Below, in pieces: positions 1 through 8,221 of a stretch of DNA of 64,000 nt. Below the pieces are notes generated by a model. That model saw only the letters and a program-made list of their open reading frames with translations. It was not told the origin of the DNA and ran no database searches. Origin of the DNA: Tardiphaga sp. P9-11 (GTDB taxonomy: Bacteria > Pseudomonadota > Alphaproteobacteria > Rhizobiales > Xanthobacteraceae); assembly GCF_008329525.1 (NCBI RefSeq), contig NZ_NPKQ01000002.1, positions 992,001 to 1,056,000 of the forward strand, in the 5' to 3' direction. Both the position numbers and the translations under genes were made by a program. Numbering within the stretch: the first letter of the stretch is position 1; every line of letters starts with the position of its first letter.

Positions 1-181
1 AGATGGACCAGAGCTTGCGGTTGAAGAGAAGAGCCTCATCAAGGCCCGCATCCGTGTGAGCCCAATTGGTCACCACGTCCTGCAGCTTGCGTGCCGCCTT
101 GAGAAGAGCTTGTGATTCGATATCTCGGGGCGATGCTGTCGTCTGGGCGGTACGGGCGTAGGCTTGAGCACCGATCGACAT
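1..181 (-). CDS. flaF: FlaF, flagellin biosynthesis regulator (3' end outside window)
   Basis: The first 60 codons of a FlaF protein are visible, starting at ATG 181 and running off the left edge. The N-terminus reads MSIGAQAYARTAQ and the segment ends ALLFNRKLWSI, which matches the conserved FlaF pattern of an N-terminal AYxxT stretch and a later LxxNxxLW motif. In Caulobacter FlaF is needed for flagellin synthesis and opposes FlbT. It begins 3 nt after the flbT stop, so the two are almost certainly co-transcribed and translationally coupled. The missing 3' half prevents a full-length check. Confidence 0.85.
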   Translation of the reverse strand, partial: MSIGAQAYARTAQTTASPRDIESQALLKAARKLQDVVTNWAHTDAGLDEALLFNRKLWSI

Positions 182-184
182 TCG

Positions 185-562
185 CTACCTCAAAAACTCT
201 TCTTCCCGCTTGATTAGCGGACGCAATTCCTTGAGTGCTTTGTAAAGCGCGCCGCTTAAAATAAGCTTACTGACATCCTCGATTGTCTCGCGAAAGCTCG
301 GAACCGCTTCCATTAGTTCCTTGATGAAACCGAGATAAAGGTCCTGATACGCCGGGATGTCATTCTCCAGATACATCATCTGTACGCAGAGATAGACGCG
401 CTTGACCGGCGTCGTCGCAGTCTCCGCCGTGAGGATGTCCTTTTCACGCATGATCGGCGCATCGCCATCGATCAGGAACGCCGTGCGTGTATCAGAATTG
501 GTGATCACGCTTTGACCGATGATGATTCGCTCACCCGGCTTCAGTTCGACTCGCAAAGGCAT
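185..562 (-). CDS. flbT: FlbT, flagellin mRNA regulator
   Basis: This 125-residue protein matches FlbT in length and pattern: MPLRVELKPGERIIIG at the N-terminus, a central VKRVYLCVQMMYL and a C-terminal YKALKELRPLIKREEEFL helix. FlbT is a small cytoplasmic post-transcriptional regulator. In Caulobacter it associates with the 5' leader of a flagellin mRNA and promotes its decay; in Brucella it acts positively. The ATG at 562 has a strong AGGAG site just upstream. It sits directly downstream of two flagellin genes whose leaders share a small hairpin, which fits a local target. It is followed by flaF after 3 nt. Confidence 0.93.
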   Translation of the reverse strand: MPLRVELKPGERIIIGQSVITNSDTRTAFLIDGDAPIMREKDILTAETATTPVKRVYLCVQMMYLENDIPAYQDLYLGFIKELMEAVPSFRETIEDVSKLILSGALYKALKELRPLIKREEEFLR

Positions 563-773
563 TCAGCTCTCCTTTTCCCTCACCGGCTCCCGTGAGACGG
601 CATGCAAAAGCCGACGGTATCTGGTGCCACGTTTCGGGCGGGCATGCACTATCCAGGAACCCTGAAATTACGCTTGCGATCTGAATAATACCAGCGTTCA
701 GCGGCGTACACCTTCAGGCCCGGGAAAGCTCCGGCCCCGACAAAATGCCACTGATTGATGCCCTGAGAACGAA

Positions 774-799
774 GAACGGCGGAGTTTCCCCCGCCGTTC
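774..799 (-). terminator. Hairpin after first flagellin gene
   Basis: A perfect 9-bp stem (GAACGGCGG / CCGCCGTTC) with an 8-nt loop lies 26 nt past the stop of the flagellin gene ending at 825. There is no clear T-run on the minus strand, so it may act by RNA stabilisation or as a weak terminator. The rest of the 263-nt gap before flbT shows nothing else recognisable. Confidence 0.55.
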
Positions 800-824
800 G
801 GTAATCTTGGTACGGCTGTCAAAC

Positions 825-2423
825 TTACTGGAGCAGCTTGAGCACGCTCTGCTGCGACTGGTTGGCCAGCGCCAGCGCGGAGACTGCGATCGACTGCCGG
901 GTCGACAGCGCCTGGCTGTTGGCCGCTTCCTCATTGGTGTCGGCCAGTGTCAGATTGGATGAACCGGTCTGCAGCACGTTGATCAGGTTCTTGGCGAATT
1001 CCTGACGGATCTGCACGATCGACAGGTTGGAGCCGAGCGCCGAGGCCTGCGCGCGGAGAACCGAGCTGGAGATGTTGAGCGCAGCCAGCGTGTTGTTGGC
1101 CGAAGTATTGTCGAGGAAGTCCGCGCCCTTGGCGAGCTTGCTGAGCCCCAGACCTGCGGGCGTCAGCGTTGTGCCGGCGATGTTGAGCGTCGACTTGCCG
1201 GTCTCGTTGAACACCAGCTTGAGCTGATCGCCACCGAGCAGGTTGATGCCGTTGAACGAGGCATCCTGCGACGTGGTCGTGATCTGGTCGATGATGTTGT
1301 TGTACTGCGCGACGAGATTTGCGCGCGAGGTCTGCGACGCGAAGTCCTGAACCGGTGTGCTCGGCACCAGGCCATTGAACAACTTGCCGACTGCCGCGGC
1401 CGTACCGCCAATGGCGCCAATGGTCGACGAGGCCGCATCGTTGGACGTCTGGATGGTCATGAAGCCGGCGGGATCGATGACGGCCTGCAGGTTGTTCGGC
1501 GCCAGCGCGGCGTTGAGCTGCGCCAGGGTAGAGACCTGGCCGCTCGCGGTACCGAAGGTGATGTTCGTCGCGGTGCTCGACGGGTTGGTTGCGGCGATCG
1601 TCAGCGTCAGCGCCGGCGGGCCACCCAGGGCGGTCGGACCTGAGGTCCGCACCTGAGTCACCGACGTACCCAGGCCGAGCCCGGCGAGCGCGGCGGTGTT
1701 CGAGCTCGTGATCGACAGATCGGAAGCCGCACCCGTGTGCAGCGTGATCGCCCCGATGGGCGCCGCTGTATTGACTGCGGAGCCCGCACCACCCGAAAGC
1801 GCATCGATCTTGCTCAGCAGCGTAGCGACGCTGTCAGTGATGTTGATTTCGTTGGCGCCCGACGCACCCGACGCCCTGAAAGTCAGGCTCTGACCATTGA
1901 CGGTGATGGTGTCGTTCGTTGCGAAGCTGGTGGCGATCGAATCGGTCGCGGCGCCACCCGACAGCAGTGTGGCGCCCGTGATGGCAGCCGCATTCTTGTT
2001 GTTCGCGATGGTACCGACGAAGGTGTTGTCAGTCTTTGCGGATGTACCCAAGAGGTTATCCGCGGTCGCGCCCGGATTGATCGGCGTCGTGATCGACGAC
2101 TTGGCGTTATAGCCGACCGGAATTTGCAGCGCCTGGTTGGCGATCGATTTCGCGGTATCGACCAGCTTTTGCAAGGAAGTGATGCCGGTGTTGGCCGCCT
2201 GCAGTACCTGCACGCCGTTGCCGATGCCATCGAGCAGGCTGTTGATGTCTCCGGCGCGGCTGTCGAGGCCTGCTGCCGTGAAGAAATTGGTGGGGTTGTC
2301 GAGGGCGGTGTTGACCTTCTTGCCAGTCGCAAGACGGTTCTGCGTCGTGGACAAGAGGTCCGCGGTCGACTGCAACGACAGCAGGTTCTGGCGAACCGAA
2401 GCCGATAGAACGATGCCTGACAT
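825..2423 (-). CDS. fliC: Flagellin (first copy)
   Basis: A 532-residue flagellin. It has the conserved N-terminal D0/D1 region (MSGIVLSASVRQNLLSLQS, then STTQNRLATGKKVNTALDNP) and the conserved C-terminal D1/D0 helix ending NQSQQSVLKLLQ. The middle (about residues 150-370) is Ala/Thr/Ser-rich and variable, as expected of the surface-exposed D2/D3 region. A longer reading frame exists upstream, but ATG 2423 is chosen because it aligns with the paralogue at 4382 and has a CAGGAAGGT ribosome site. The protein has no signal peptide and would be exported by the flagellar type III system. It is 375 nt downstream of the second flagellin, with its own leader and terminator, so probably its own transcript. 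Confidence 0.92.
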   Translation of the reverse strand: MSGIVLSASVRQNLLSLQSTADLLSTTQNRLATGKKVNTALDNPTNFFTAAGLDSRAGDINSLLDGIGNGVQVLQAANTGITSLQKLVDTAKSIANQALQIPVGYNAKSSITTPINPGATADNLLGTSAKTDNTFVGTIANNKNAAAITGATLLSGGAATDSIATSFATNDTITVNGQSLTFRASGASGANEINITDSVATLLSKIDALSGGAGSAVNTAAPIGAITLHTGAASDLSITSSNTAALAGLGLGTSVTQVRTSGPTALGGPPALTLTIAATNPSSTATNITFGTASGQVSTLAQLNAALAPNNLQAVIDPAGFMTIQTSNDAASSTIGAIGGTAAAVGKLFNGLVPSTPVQDFASQTSRANLVAQYNNIIDQITTTSQDASFNGINLLGGDQLKLVFNETGKSTLNIAGTTLTPAGLGLSKLAKGADFLDNTSANNTLAALNISSSVLRAQASALGSNLSIVQIRQEFAKNLINVLQTGSSNLTLADTNEEAANSQALSTRQSIAVSALALANQSQQSVLKLLQ

Positions 2424-2451
2424 ATGGAAACCTTCCTGTTCCCAGCGCGGT

Positions 2452-2465
2452 CGACCTTCAGGTCG
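2452..2465 (-). promoter_or_regulatory. Leader hairpin upstream of first flagellin
   Basis: On the minus strand CGACC and GGTCG pair around a 4-nt TGAA loop, 29 nt before the flagellin ATG. The second flagellin leader has the same two arms 32 nt before its ATG. It is a candidate FlbT or RNA-stability element; this role is inference. Confidence 0.45.
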
Positions 2466-2520
2466 CGCAAGCGCATGGTGCATCTGACGAGACCCGTCTC
2501 GCCGCGATGCTGCCGGTTAA

Positions 2521-2529
2521 ATTTGACGC
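2521..2529 (-). promoter_or_regulatory. Shared upstream element GCGTCAAAT of first flagellin
   Basis: The minus-strand word GCGTCAAAT lies 98 nt before the flagellin ATG; an identical word lies 100 nt before the other flagellin ATG. The rest of the two upstream regions is largely different. It may be part of a flagellin promoter, but I see no matching consensus partner element. Confidence 0.3.
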
Positions 2530-2636
2530 CCTTCTGGAAGAGGAATCTCGGTCCGCCTTGCGGCAATGCCCGGATTAACGCGGCCGATTCTCGGCCTACC
2601 TTCTTCCTACTCAGGCCGAATATGACCGACGACCAT

Positions 2637-2652
2637 TTAAGATATGGTTAAC
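2637..2652 (+). promoter_or_regulatory. CtrA-like binding site (TTAA-N7-TTAAC)
   Basis: A perfect full CtrA motif: TTAA, seven bases (gatatgg), TTAAC. It lies in the gap between the two flagellin genes, 214 nt upstream of the ATG at 2423 and 146 nt downstream of the stop at 2799. CtrA controls flagellar genes in many alphaproteobacteria. Confidence 0.5.
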
Positions 2653-2691
2653 AGCGGATTAAGGCTTTCGTAAAACTGTCCCAAAACGGCA

Positions 2692-2723
2692 AAGGCCCGG
2701 AAAGCTTGAGCTTTCCGGGCCTT
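2692..2723. terminator. Long inverted repeat between flagellin genes
   Basis: Two 15-nt arms (AAGGCCCGGAAAGCT and its exact complement) are separated by only 2 nt. It is the second of two hairpins downstream of the flagellin gene that ends at 2799. As RNA the inner pairs would open to form a loop. Likely a bidirectional terminator or stabiliser. Confidence 0.6.
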
Positions 2724-2743
2724 ATGCGACGATCGGACAACGA

Positions 2744-2774
2744 AAGACGGCGGGGCTTTCTGCCCCGCCGTCTT
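2744..2774 (-). terminator. Terminator hairpin after second flagellin gene
   Basis: A perfect 13-bp stem (AAGACGGCGGGGC with its complement) and 5-nt loop sits 25 nt past the stop at 2799. It is followed about 20 nt later by a second strong hairpin. The tandem pair should insulate the two flagellin genes. Confidence 0.7.
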
Positions 2775-2798
2775 CTGTTTCGACTAGTCCGCTGACGT

Positions 2799-4382
2799 TT
2801 AGCGGAGCAGCTGGAGAACGCCCTGCTGCGACTGGTTGGCCAGCGACAGCGCGGAGACGGCGATCGACTGACGGGTCGACAGCGCCTGGCTGTTGGCCGC
2901 TTCCTCGTTGGTGTCGGCGAGCGTGAGGCTCGACGCACCGGTCTGCAGCACGTTGATCAGGTTCTTCGAGAAGTCCTGGCGCAACTGCACGACCGACAGG
3001 TTCGAGCCGAAAGCCGAAGCCTGCGAACGCAGCGTGGAGCTGGCCGTGTTCAAACCAGCCAGCAGCTTGTTGGTACCGGCGTTGTCGAGGAAATCGGTGC
3101 CCTTGGTCAGCGAAGCGAGACCGAGGCCAGCCGGATCGAAGGTGACGCCCGTGATGCTCAGCTTCGACTTGCCGGTCTCGTTGAAGGTGAGAGCCAGCGT
3201 GTCGCCGTTGAGCAGGTTGACACCGTTGAACGACGAGTCGCTCGCGGTGGTCTTGATCTGATCAATCACCGTGTTGTACTGGGCAACCAGGCCAGCGCGG
3301 GCGTTCTGCGCATTGACGTCAGCCACCGGACCACTGAGCGAGAGAGCCGCGCCGAACAGCTTGCCAGAAGCAGCCGCAGTACCACCGAAAACGCTCGTGC
3401 CCTTGGTGAAATCGAAGGACGCTTCGTCGTTGCTCGTAGTAATGGTCAGCTTGCCGGACGTTTTGTCGATCGAAGCCAGCAAGTTGCTGTTGGCCAACGC
3501 CTTGTTGAGGTCGTCGAGGGTGTTGACCTGGCCGGCACCAGTGCCGAACTTGATCGTCTGAGCAGCGCTACCATCGATGGCACCGATCGTCAGTGTTTCA
3601 CCTGCGTGCGAGCTCGTTGCATGGGTCGTTCCGGCTGTGAGGCCGACCTTTGCCAGCGCGGTGCCGCCCAGGACGATGTCTCCGGTCGCGTTGCTGTTCG
3701 TCAGGGTGAGTTTGTTGCCGGCAATCGCTGCGGCAGCGGTGCCGCCACCAAGAGCCGTCTTGATCGCGGTGGTCAGGTCGTCGGTGGTCGCTGCAGCGGT
3801 CGCGGTCGTGTTCAGGTTGATGGTGCCGTCTGCGTCGGTCGTGGACGCAGCTGTGCCCGTACCGGCAGCCGTGACCTTGATCGTCGTACCGTTGACGATG
3901 AGTGTGTCACCAGCCGCGAAGCTACCGCCCGTCGCGCCGGTCAAGGCAGCCGCAGCAGCGATCGTACCGGTGGCAGTACCGGTAAGCGTCGCAGCAGTAT
4001 CCGGCGTGCCGAGCAGATTGTCGGCTGTGGCGCCGGTGATCGTCGCAGTGGCCTGCGACTTCGTCGAATAGCCCGTGGTCGCCTGCAGCGCCTGGTTAGC
4101 GATCGACTTGGCGGAGTCAACGAGCTTCTGCAGCGAAGTGATGCCGGTGTTGGCAGCCTGCAGAATCTGCACGCCGTTGCCGATACCATCGAGCAGGTTG
4201 TTGATATCGCCAGCGCGGTTGTTCAGGCCCTGCGCGGTGAAGAAGTTGGTGGGATTGTCGAGCGCCGAGTTGACCTTGTTGCCGGTCGCGAGGCGGTTCT
4301 GGGTGGTGGAGAGGAGGTCCGCAGTGGACTGCAGCGAGAGCAGGTTCTGACGAACGGAAGCCGAGAGTGTAATGCCGGACAT
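2799..4382 (-). CDS. fliC: Flagellin (second copy)
   Basis: A 527-residue paralogue of the flagellin at 825-2423. The first ~110 and last ~100 residues are near-identical (MSGITLSASVRQNLLSLQS; NQSQQGVLQLLR). The Ala/Thr/Gly-rich centre (about residues 115-350) has diverged, as expected for surface domains. The start at 4382 is supported by a CAGGAAGGT ribosome site, identical to that of the other copy. It forms the flagellar filament after type III export. It is flanked on both sides by strong hairpins, so it is probably transcribed alone. Two tandem flagellins of near-equal length suggest a mixed filament, with expression of each tuned separately. Confidence 0.92.
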   Translation of the reverse strand: MSGITLSASVRQNLLSLQSTADLLSTTQNRLATGNKVNSALDNPTNFFTAQGLNNRAGDINNLLDGIGNGVQILQAANTGITSLQKLVDSAKSIANQALQATTGYSTKSQATATITGATADNLLGTPDTAATLTGTATGTIAAAAALTGATGGSFAAGDTLIVNGTTIKVTAAGTGTAASTTDADGTINLNTTATAAATTDDLTTAIKTALGGGTAAAAIAGNKLTLTNSNATGDIVLGGTALAKVGLTAGTTHATSSHAGETLTIGAIDGSAAQTIKFGTGAGQVNTLDDLNKALANSNLLASIDKTSGKLTITTSNDEASFDFTKGTSVFGGTAAASGKLFGAALSLSGPVADVNAQNARAGLVAQYNTVIDQIKTTASDSSFNGVNLLNGDTLALTFNETGKSKLSITGVTFDPAGLGLASLTKGTDFLDNAGTNKLLAGLNTASSTLRSQASAFGSNLSVVQLRQDFSKNLINVLQTGASSLTLADTNEEAANSQALSTRQSIAVSALSLANQSQQGVLQLLR

Positions 4383-4413
4383 GTTTGGTTACCTTCCTGG
4401 TAGACACAACGAG

Positions 4414-4428
4414 CGACCTTCTTGGTCG
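4414..4428 (-). promoter_or_regulatory. Leader hairpin upstream of second flagellin
   Basis: Minus-strand CGACC-AAGAA-GGTCG, 32 nt before the ATG. The stem is identical to that in the other flagellin leader but the loop differs, which argues that the stem is what is conserved. Candidate FlbT target by inference. Confidence 0.45.
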
Positions 4429-4481
4429 ACGGAGGGAAGATGACGCCGAGGTTCTAAAATTGCGTAAAGGGAACTGTGCGG

Positions 4482-4490
4482 ATTTGACGC
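4482..4490 (-). promoter_or_regulatory. Shared upstream element GCGTCAAAT of second flagellin
   Basis: Same 9-nt word as at 2521-2529, at almost the same distance (100 nt) from the start codon and the same distance from the leader hairpin (54 versus 56 nt). Possible promoter or activator site. Confidence 0.3.
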
Positions 4491-4527
4491 TCTCTGTGCG
4501 TGCGCTTAATTACCTGCACCCGCCCCG

Positions 4528-4570
4528 AAAACAACAAAGCCCGACTCGTAAAAGTCGGGCTTTGTTGTTT
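4528..4570 (-). terminator. Terminator at end of flgE-flgK-flgL operon
   Basis: A perfect 18-bp stem with arms AAACAACAAAGCCCGACT and its complement and a 7-nt loop, 95 nt after the flgL stop. Either strand yields a T-rich 3' arm, so it can stop transcription in both directions. Confidence 0.8.
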
Positions 4571-4664
4571 GTTATCAGTGCTTTTTGTGAAGCTGGAAGG
4601 TTGGCTTCCCGGACTTTCGCGAGGTAGCGAGAGCCCGGCGAAGTTGTAAACACGAAGCATCCCG

Positions 4665-6254
4665 TTAAAGAAACTTAACCAAGCTCATCTGATAAAGATT
4701 TGACGTGGTCTGATACGAGGCCTGCAAAGCGGTCTGCAGCGCCAGAATTTTGGTCGCGACCTCGTCGTCATTGATGCCCTCGATGGAGTCGAGCATCGTT
4801 TGGGCCATCGCCTTGGTCTGCACCTGGCGATCCGTGGACGACTTGATTGAAGCCTGCGCGCCGGCAAAGTCGGCCTGGATGTCCTGGATTGTCTGCTGGC
4901 CGGGAATATTCGCCAGGTTCTGCGCCACGCGCTGGTTCAGCGCCGCGATCTGCGCATTGGCGCTCTTTGCATAAGTCGCATTGCTGAGTTGTGCCGGATC
5001 GACGGCCACGGCTGCGAACACTGCGACGGTCTGCAGCTGCGCGCGCAGGGCCTGCTCATCGGCACGCGCGCCATATTGCACCGTGATCGATGTATCGATC
5101 TGGGAGACTGCCGATCCGCGGGCCGAGCCGTTAGCGGCAGTGTTCTGCTCGCCCTGATACCAGATCACGGTATTGTCGGCCGTGCCGGCGACGAGCGTGG
5201 TCGCAGAACCGAGCGGCGTCGAGCCGACGCGCAGCGGCGGCTGATCGAAGAAATTGTCGCCAGCCTCGATCGCGGATGCCGCAACCATCGGCCCGTTGGC
5301 GAGATCCTTCATCGCGGAGCCGAGCGTGGTATTGAGGTTCGCCGCCGTCGCTGTGCTGTCGGCGCCAATCGCAAAACTGCCTGCCGGCAGCGGCGTCTGA
5401 TCCGACGCTGTCAGGACGATGTCTTCCGTGGTCCCGTCAGGCATCGTGAAAGTGAACTTCACCTGATCGCCGACATTCGGATTGGTTGCCCCGAGATCGA
5501 CCGACATTGATTTCTGCACGGGCGTCGCGGGCAGCGCAGGCGGGATGGTCGCAGGCAAGTCAACCGGCTGGGTGACAGTGGCACCGGCGATCGTGGTGGA
5601 CACACCTGTGACCTTCATGCCGAACGGCTGCGCCGTAGCCGGCGGTGCCGGTGTGGCGTCCTCTTCGGAGATCACCACCGAGGTCACCGGGGTTCCGACT
5701 GCGCTTCCAACGCGCCCGTTTGCGTTGACGCCGAGATCGGCCGTCTTGCGCTCGGCGATCACCTGCTTGAGGCCCGCGACGAGCGCACCATTGCCATTCA
5801 TGATCTGGTCAGCGGGAGCGACAGGCGCCGTATCGGTGGCGCGGCCGGAGAACAGGTAGCGGTCACCCGACCGTGCATTCAGCATATCGACGGAATCGAA
5901 GAAGCCGAGCGAAGCCGTCTTCTGCCCCGGCGTCTGACCGGTATTGTCGAAATTGCTGCCAGCACTGACGGCGGCGCCTTTGACATCCGATCCGATCGCC
6001 ACTAGCCGCTGCAGCGACAGATTTGCGACGCCAATGCGCGTGTTCAGATTGACGGCAGTATCGGCATAGGCCGCAACGCCACTGATCTGCGCGCGCAGCG
6101 CGATCGCGAGACTGCGACCGCTGCCCTGCCCTGCATAGGTGTTGGAAATCTTGCCGCTCGACAGCTGCTGCGTCAGCGCGTCGAGCTGATCGCGCAGATT
6201 GGTAATTCCGGATCCGATATAGGATGTGCGTGAGCCGACACCGCTGATCGTCAT
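4665..6254 (-). CDS. flgL: Flagellar hook-filament junction protein FlgL
   Basis: A 529-residue flagellin-related protein. Its N-terminus (MTISGVGSRTSYI, then LDALTQQLSSGKISNTYAGQ) is the FlgL/flagellin coiled-coil pattern, and the C-terminus again forms a helical D0/D1 segment ending QMSLVKFL. It is longer than enterobacterial FlgL because of a large central insertion (about residues 170-350) that includes a Pro/Ala-rich stretch. It forms the junction ring between hook and filament with FlgK. It starts 7 nt after the flgK stop with a GAGGT ribosome site, so the two are coupled. Its position after flgK distinguishes it from a third flagellin. Confidence 0.88.
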   Translation of the reverse strand: MTISGVGSRTSYIGSGITNLRDQLDALTQQLSSGKISNTYAGQGSGRSLAIALRAQISGVAAYADTAVNLNTRIGVANLSLQRLVAIGSDVKGAAVSAGSNFDNTGQTPGQKTASLGFFDSVDMLNARSGDRYLFSGRATDTAPVAPADQIMNGNGALVAGLKQVIAERKTADLGVNANGRVGSAVGTPVTSVVISEEDATPAPPATAQPFGMKVTGVSTTIAGATVTQPVDLPATIPPALPATPVQKSMSVDLGATNPNVGDQVKFTFTMPDGTTEDIVLTASDQTPLPAGSFAIGADSTATAANLNTTLGSAMKDLANGPMVAASAIEAGDNFFDQPPLRVGSTPLGSATTLVAGTADNTVIWYQGEQNTAANGSARGSAVSQIDTSITVQYGARADEQALRAQLQTVAVFAAVAVDPAQLSNATYAKSANAQIAALNQRVAQNLANIPGQQTIQDIQADFAGAQASIKSSTDRQVQTKAMAQTMLDSIEGINDDEVATKILALQTALQASYQTTSNLYQMSLVKFL

Positions 6255-6261
6255 GATTACC

Positions 6262-8163
6262 TCAGAATGCCTGCATCAGGGTTTTGTATAATTCGTTGAC
6301 CGTCGACATCACGCGCGCATTGGCCGAATAGGCATTCTGCAACGACAGCAGATGCGCCATCTCGTCATCAATGTTCACGCCGGACGCGTCTGCCATCTTC
6401 TTGTCGAGTGTGTTGAGAACGACGTTCTGACCATCCGCAAGTTGCTTGGCGGAATCCGCCGCAGCGCCCTGCTGCCCGACGAACTGGCGCATATAGCTCG
6501 ACAGCGTCCCCTTGAACGGCGCCGTATCACTGCCCGTTCCCGTCGCCGGCGAATAAGTGAAACTGGCATTGTTCAACTGGTTGAGCAGGAGGGCCGACCG
6601 CGTCGTGTCGCCTGCTGCCGTCGATCCGCTATAAACCACAAGCTTGGAGGGATCGGCGACGATCGCATTGTTGATCGTCAGCCGGCCGGCGAGACCGGCC
6701 ATCTGCGAACCGTTCTTGTTGATGCCACCGCTATAAGCGATGCCGCTGTCGGTGAACAGCGCCAGCTCCGGGCTGCCGTTGCTCAGATCGTTAGGACCTT
6801 GCGTGACCGTCACCGACGCCGCATTGACGTTGGCGAATGCGGGATTGTTGACGACGGTGAGTGCGCCGGCCGTGCCGGAGAACGTAGCCTGGCCGCCAAG
6901 CGCCGCGTTCAACTGATTCAGAACCGAGCCGAAGCCCGAAGAAAAATCGAGGCCGATGACAGTATCATTCGGATTGGTCGTTGCCGTATTCGGCAGCGGC
7001 AGCACGCTGGGATCATCAACCCGCATGAACGAAATTTCGCGCTGCGTGTTGGTCGCCGTATCCGTATACGTGAAGTGAATGACATTGCCCGGCTTCATTT
7101 GCGATACATCGAGCGTGAAGCCGGTCGGCGTTCCTGGCGGCAGCGTCGTCGGCGGCACCGTCGGTGCGGGGAACACGCTTCCCGCCGTCGTCTTGTCCGA
7201 CAGCGCGCTCGAGATCGACGCTGCGAACTGATCGAGCTGGTTCTGTGCCTCGACTAGCGTCTTGTCGCGAAGTTCGGTGTATGCGGCGATCGTGCCCGAC
7301 TTGATAGCGCCGGCAGCAGTCAGGTCGATCGATCCGCCGTTCGGAAATTCAATCACCACCGAGCCGAGATTGCTCTTGCTGGGATCCGCGCTCCACGTCG
7401 TGCCGGCCGATACCGTACCCTGGGCATTGAATGCCAGTGTCGCCGCTTCGTTGCCCACCAGCTGTACGCCGGAGCCGGTGAAGATGGTGACCTGATTGGC
7501 ACCATTGGTGGTGACGCGGATATCCATCAGCTGCGATAGCTGCGTGACATATTGATCGCGCTGATCGAGCAGCGCGGCGGTGTTGGAATCCGTCGATGTT
7601 CCGCCTTGCGGATTGGCCGTCAACTGATTGTTGATCTTGGCAATCTGCTTCATCAGCGTGTTGGCGGTCGTCACCGAATCCTTGATGCCGCTTTCCGCCG
7701 CGCTGCGCAGGTTCTGAATGCCCTGCGTCATCGAATTCAATTGTTGCGCGAGTGTTTGCGCGGCGTTGAGCACGCCGATCCGCGCCGACTGACTATCCGC
7801 GCTCGTTGACAGCGCCTGCACTGCTGTCGTCAGGGCATTGAAGGAATATTCGAGCGAGCCGACCGAACCAGGATCGCCATAGAGGCTCTGCATCTGCTGC
7901 AGGAAGCTCGAACGGAGCGAGGCATAGCCCGCTCCCGACGTTTCGGTGCGGAGCTGCGCCTGGATATACTGATCGAGTTCGCGATTGACGCCGACGGTGC
8001 GGACGCTGCTGCCGTTGCCGGAATTGACTGCGACCTGATCCGTCGACTTGCGAATGTAGCCAGGCGTTTCCGCATTGGCCACATTCGAGGAGACCAGCGA
8101 CATCGCGGCCTGATTGGCACGCAGGCCGGACATGGCGATGGAGAGTGCGTCGTTCAGACTCAT
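6262..8163 (-). CDS. flgK: Flagellar hook-associated protein FlgK
   Basis: A 633-residue hook-associated protein. The N-terminus (SLNDALSIAMSGLRANQAAMSLVSSNVANAETPGY, quoted here in part) is the flagellar rod/hook signature, with the NVANAxTPGY motif at about residues 28-38. The C-terminus ends with the matching helix LLSLQNAYSANARVMSTVNELY. Size and order (flgE before, flgL after) match FlgK rather than FlgE/FlgG. It joins hook to filament and is exported by type III secretion. It lies 58 nt after flgE and 7 nt before flgL. Confidence 0.92.
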   Translation of the reverse strand: MSLNDALSIAMSGLRANQAAMSLVSSNVANAETPGYIRKSTDQVAVNSGNGSSVRTVGVNRELDQYIQAQLRTETSGAGYASLRSSFLQQMQSLYGDPGSVGSLEYSFNALTTAVQALSTSADSQSARIGVLNAAQTLAQQLNSMTQGIQNLRSAAESGIKDSVTTANTLMKQIAKINNQLTANPQGGTSTDSNTAALLDQRDQYVTQLSQLMDIRVTTNGANQVTIFTGSGVQLVGNEAATLAFNAQGTVSAGTTWSADPSKSNLGSVVIEFPNGGSIDLTAAGAIKSGTIAAYTELRDKTLVEAQNQLDQFAASISSALSDKTTAGSVFPAPTVPPTTLPPGTPTGFTLDVSQMKPGNVIHFTYTDTATNTQREISFMRVDDPSVLPLPNTATTNPNDTVIGLDFSSGFGSVLNQLNAALGGQATFSGTAGALTVVNNPAFANVNAASVTVTQGPNDLSNGSPELALFTDSGIAYSGGINKNGSQMAGLAGRLTINNAIVADPSKLVVYSGSTAAGDTTRSALLLNQLNNASFTYSPATGTGSDTAPFKGTLSSYMRQFVGQQGAAADSAKQLADGQNVVLNTLDKKMADASGVNIDDEMAHLLSLQNAYSANARVMSTVNELYKTLMQAF

Positions 8164-8221
8164 AACTAACTGTCGCTCTCAAGGTTCACGCGGGAAGAAG
8201 GCCGCCGATGCGGCCTTGCGA

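Noticed and set aside
2424-2483. 20-codon N-terminal extension of the first flagellin
   Set aside because: The extension covers the leader hairpin and ribosome site and is absent from the paralogue.
4665-4678. TTAA-N6-TTAA resembling a CtrA site
   Set aside because: The spacer is 6 rather than 7, and it overlaps the flgL stop codon and final codons.
4665-6254. flgL considered as a third flagellin
   Set aside because: It lies in an operon right after flgK, has a different N-terminus from the two flagellins, and matches FlgL by position.
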